From: Balanoglossus misakiensis
Lineage: Eukaryota; Hemichordata
Reading direction: 5' to 3'
Assembly: GCA_040954595.2 (NCBI GenBank)
Contig: CM082576.2
Coordinates: 2,790,001 to 2,854,000, forward strand
Length of the DNA: 64,000 bases
The position numbers were made by a program, and so were the translations under genes. Below are positions 61,501 to 64,000 of the stretch, in pieces. Numbering within the stretch: the first letter of the stretch is position 1; every line of letters begins with the position of its first letter. The notes beneath the pieces were generated by a model. That model worked only from the letters and a program-made list of their open reading frames with translations. It searched no databases and was not told the DNA's origin.

Positions 61501-64000
61501 CATTGCGAGATCTCGCGAGACTTGGTTGATTAGCATGGGGTTGGTAGTCAAATAATGCCATCAAGCTTTGTATGAAACTAGAATAGGTGCAGAGTTTAAC
61601 AGCAACGTAATTTAGTGTCGTTTAACATGGTGGGCCATGTGTTGTTTTGTCCTGTGTCACATGAGAATGTCCTCCCATACAAACTGCCTATAGCCACGCG
61701 AAATCTCGCAGGGTCTCGGGGAGTTCGGAAATGGTCTATTTTCGTAGACGGTGCAGTCTGTGGGTGTAGAAGGTATCTCCTGCAGACAAAGAATCTGTGT
61801 TCATATAAGAGGATCACCGGAAAGGTAAATTGTGTACAACTTCTTGAATAATGTATGACATCCCTCGCGTGATAATACCAACATGCGGGGGAAGCTCTAA
61901 AACTCCCTTTGGAAATTTGAACTTTTCAAGAAGGCACGATTTGCAGTGAATAGTCAAGGACTCACTACCTCTTGAGCCATCACACTTATTACTGTGAAGA
62001 CGGAACCTTCAAATGCGTACAACCGCTTGATAAATTACGAAGTGATAACCCCACTGATGCTGTTGGTACCCTTCATTGACAATTTTAATCAAAGATGGTC
62101 AGAAGCACGCTCATTTACATAGGGACTATTTTTTGGCTCTCCGCTAAAACCCCAAACGTTTGCATTAATCTGGCAGACAGCTTTCTTTTCTATGGAAGAG
62201 TTCAAACGGTAACACAGTAACTAACTCGAACATATAGGCATTCATTGACTGGAACATGACATACGATTGCATTTGGATAGGAAGATTTCAAGGTTAGCGG
62301 TGTCCACAGACAGGGTTAAGCCTAATACATCCATCAGAGTTTCAGTTAATTTCTCACCAACGCAGAGCGCGCCAGACAGCTAACTAATCGTGCAATTTCT
62401 TCAGAGGTTCAACAGCGGCCATGTTTTCACTGACACTCTTATTACACTAACGGGTGAAGTCCTCCGAGCCCGGTCCGAGCATACTTTATTGGGCGTTCGT
62501 ATCAAGTAAGACTATTCACGCTCCCACGTATGACATCTACTACAAAGCATGCGCCATTTTGAAATAGTCCCTGTTCAAGGCTTGACGGTGAGCGCTTGGC
62601 CTCCATTGATTTCTAAATGGCATGTCTACTTGTCAGTAGCTTACAACAAGCTTGCATTTTCTGGAAATTGAGTTTGTGAGTGTTTAAATCTATTGTATCT
62701 CCAAGCTATGACCGGGTCAAGTGTTAACTGTCACTGTTGAACATGGCACGTTTGAACTATGCATAACATGGTTTAGTATGGAACTCCACTGAATCAGATG
62801 GACTCGTCCATTGCATGTAGGGGAAGGGTTAGCACTATATTTACTTTATCCAATGTTGTCGATCAACACGGGAATGAACCGAGTACCTCAGTACTACACC
62901 ATATATTTGACTGGAGCAGCTCAGACAACGAGGTGCGGACAGTAGGTAAAAACGGAAGTCAATTGAGCATGCACTTCCAGCCGATTTGTGAGTTTGCGTC
63001 AGACTCTCAAGCAAATGTTGACCGCCATCTTTTCATGTTTATTACTTTAATGGCTTTTAAATTACGGCGTTCTCTGCCATGCATTGTCCATTGAACTTAA
63101 ATCCTGGGCCGTAAATCGTAGAATTTATTGGAGCCTGCATACAGTGGAATCCCTACCTGCACATTTCGTAACCGTTTTTATTATGACGACCCCAGGTAAT
63201 CGGACTCACTCCGCGAGTTTATTACCTGATCTTCCCCCAGACGACCAAATATTCATTGATAGAATTTGCGAACTGCAAAAAATCACAGAATCACATAATT
63301 GCCAAAAACGTTTGGCGCGACGAAGATGATGCCTCAAAGTTCGAACAGAACACATGCGAGATTTCAACCAGTTATCACGAACGCCCATCCTTATGAAAGC
63401 TTCTCCCAATTATCTTTTACACGGATGGAATGCGAAAAAACAACTTTTATGATGGAAGCTATAGAAATCAAGGACGCATGCTTATGCAAATCACGTTGGG
63501 GATTTGCATATGGCAGACGAAGGCATGCCACTGCATCCAATGGGCTGACCTCTGCGTGAACCACGTGGCCATATGTGAATCGCCATTTCCCCAAAATCCA
63601 TTCAAAGAAGTGCTTCTAGAATTTCCAGTATACGTATTCGTGCATATGCGTCTTTTATAGTCAACAGTCAGTTGTTGGTCGTTTCCAGAGCATGTTTTGT
63701 TTTATCAGCGATGCCATAACATTGTAGGTACATAGTTAAATGTAGGAAAAGTCACGCACTGATCGTCGAAGCGTCGATTTCAAGGAAGACTTCCGCTGCG
63801 TCACGCGGCATACGCGGTGAACCGAACGGGGATACGTATCTGTCTGGACAATGAGAGATGACACCTCACACAATTCCAATGTAACGTTAGACAGCCAGTT
63901 AGACAGGATGTAGGTTATTGGGGTTGGCACAGATGTAACCGGGTGACAAGATAAATTGCACGTCACAACCGTTCGTAACATATGGAAAGTCAGGCCCGAC
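55558..64000. other. Right-hand stretch without confident genes
   Basis: Open frames stay below 100 codons and none resembles a known family. Contents are a CRE at 56163, a short (AT)n at 57058-57071 joined to TACATGTA, a short GATTGATTGATTGATG run at 58512-58535, and a possible splice-flanked exon at 60484-60603. Confidence 0.55.
56163..56170. promoter_or_regulatory. Palindromic CRE TGACGTCA
   Basis: Full octamer in CGTGACGTCACCG context, an extended near-palindrome. Confidence 0.3.

Noticed and set aside
1-64000. Search for CRISPR arrays, operons, phage or defence islands
   Set aside because: No direct-repeat/spacer arrays, no compact gene clusters and no bacterial gene signals; the DNA is clearly animal-like.

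Overview
The window looks like animal nuclear DNA. It has one large GPCR gene with a metazoan-only receptor architecture, very low coding density, eukaryotic splice signals, many microsatellites, and remnants of LTR and non-LTR retrotransposons. CpG is not obviously depleted by eye. The palindrome TACATGTA and long G or C runs are far more common than base composition predicts. This suggests an invertebrate, most likely a marine deuterostome or lophotrochozoan, but the phylum cannot be fixed from this sequence. I see no bacterial operons, CRISPR arrays or defence-type gene clusters.

The only confident gene is on the minus strand at 12607-14478. It is an intact, single-exon coding sequence for a 623-residue muscarinic acetylcholine receptor homologue. 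Nine bases upstream of its ATG is a strong splice-acceptor signal, so the 5' leader is probably interrupted by an intron whose upstream exon(s) lie to the right. A poly(A) signal follows about 315 bases after the stop. The receptor keeps nearly the whole acetylcholine pocket. However, the TM6 motif that is normally Trp-x-Pro-Tyr-Asn reads Trp-Ser-Leu-Tyr-Ser, so both the kink proline (6.50) and the asparagine (6.52) are gone.

Mobile elements: 4344-4540 is a frame-broken relic of a LINE-type reverse transcriptase palm. 40927-41484 is a 558 bp solo LTR with perfect TGTTAC/GTAACA ends, a 4 bp ACGA target-site duplication, a TATA box, an ATTAAA signal and an internal 16-18 bp minisatellite.

The rest (1-4343, 4541-12287, 14508-40926 and 41489-64000) is non-coding as far as can be read. 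It holds microsatellites, homopolymer G/C tracts (one a canonical G-quadruplex motif), six full palindromic CRE octamers, three CTCF-like motifs and two tight hairpins. A few splice-flanked open stretches (23035-23430 minus, 46191-46217 plus, 60484-60603 plus) are possible exons of unseen genes but are weak. The other open frames up to 158 codons show no recognisable domain and fit chance or simple repeats.

I did not find a convincing previously undescribed multi-gene system. The best leads are the altered TM6 switch of the receptor, the solo LTR with its internal minisatellite, and the over-represented short palindromes.
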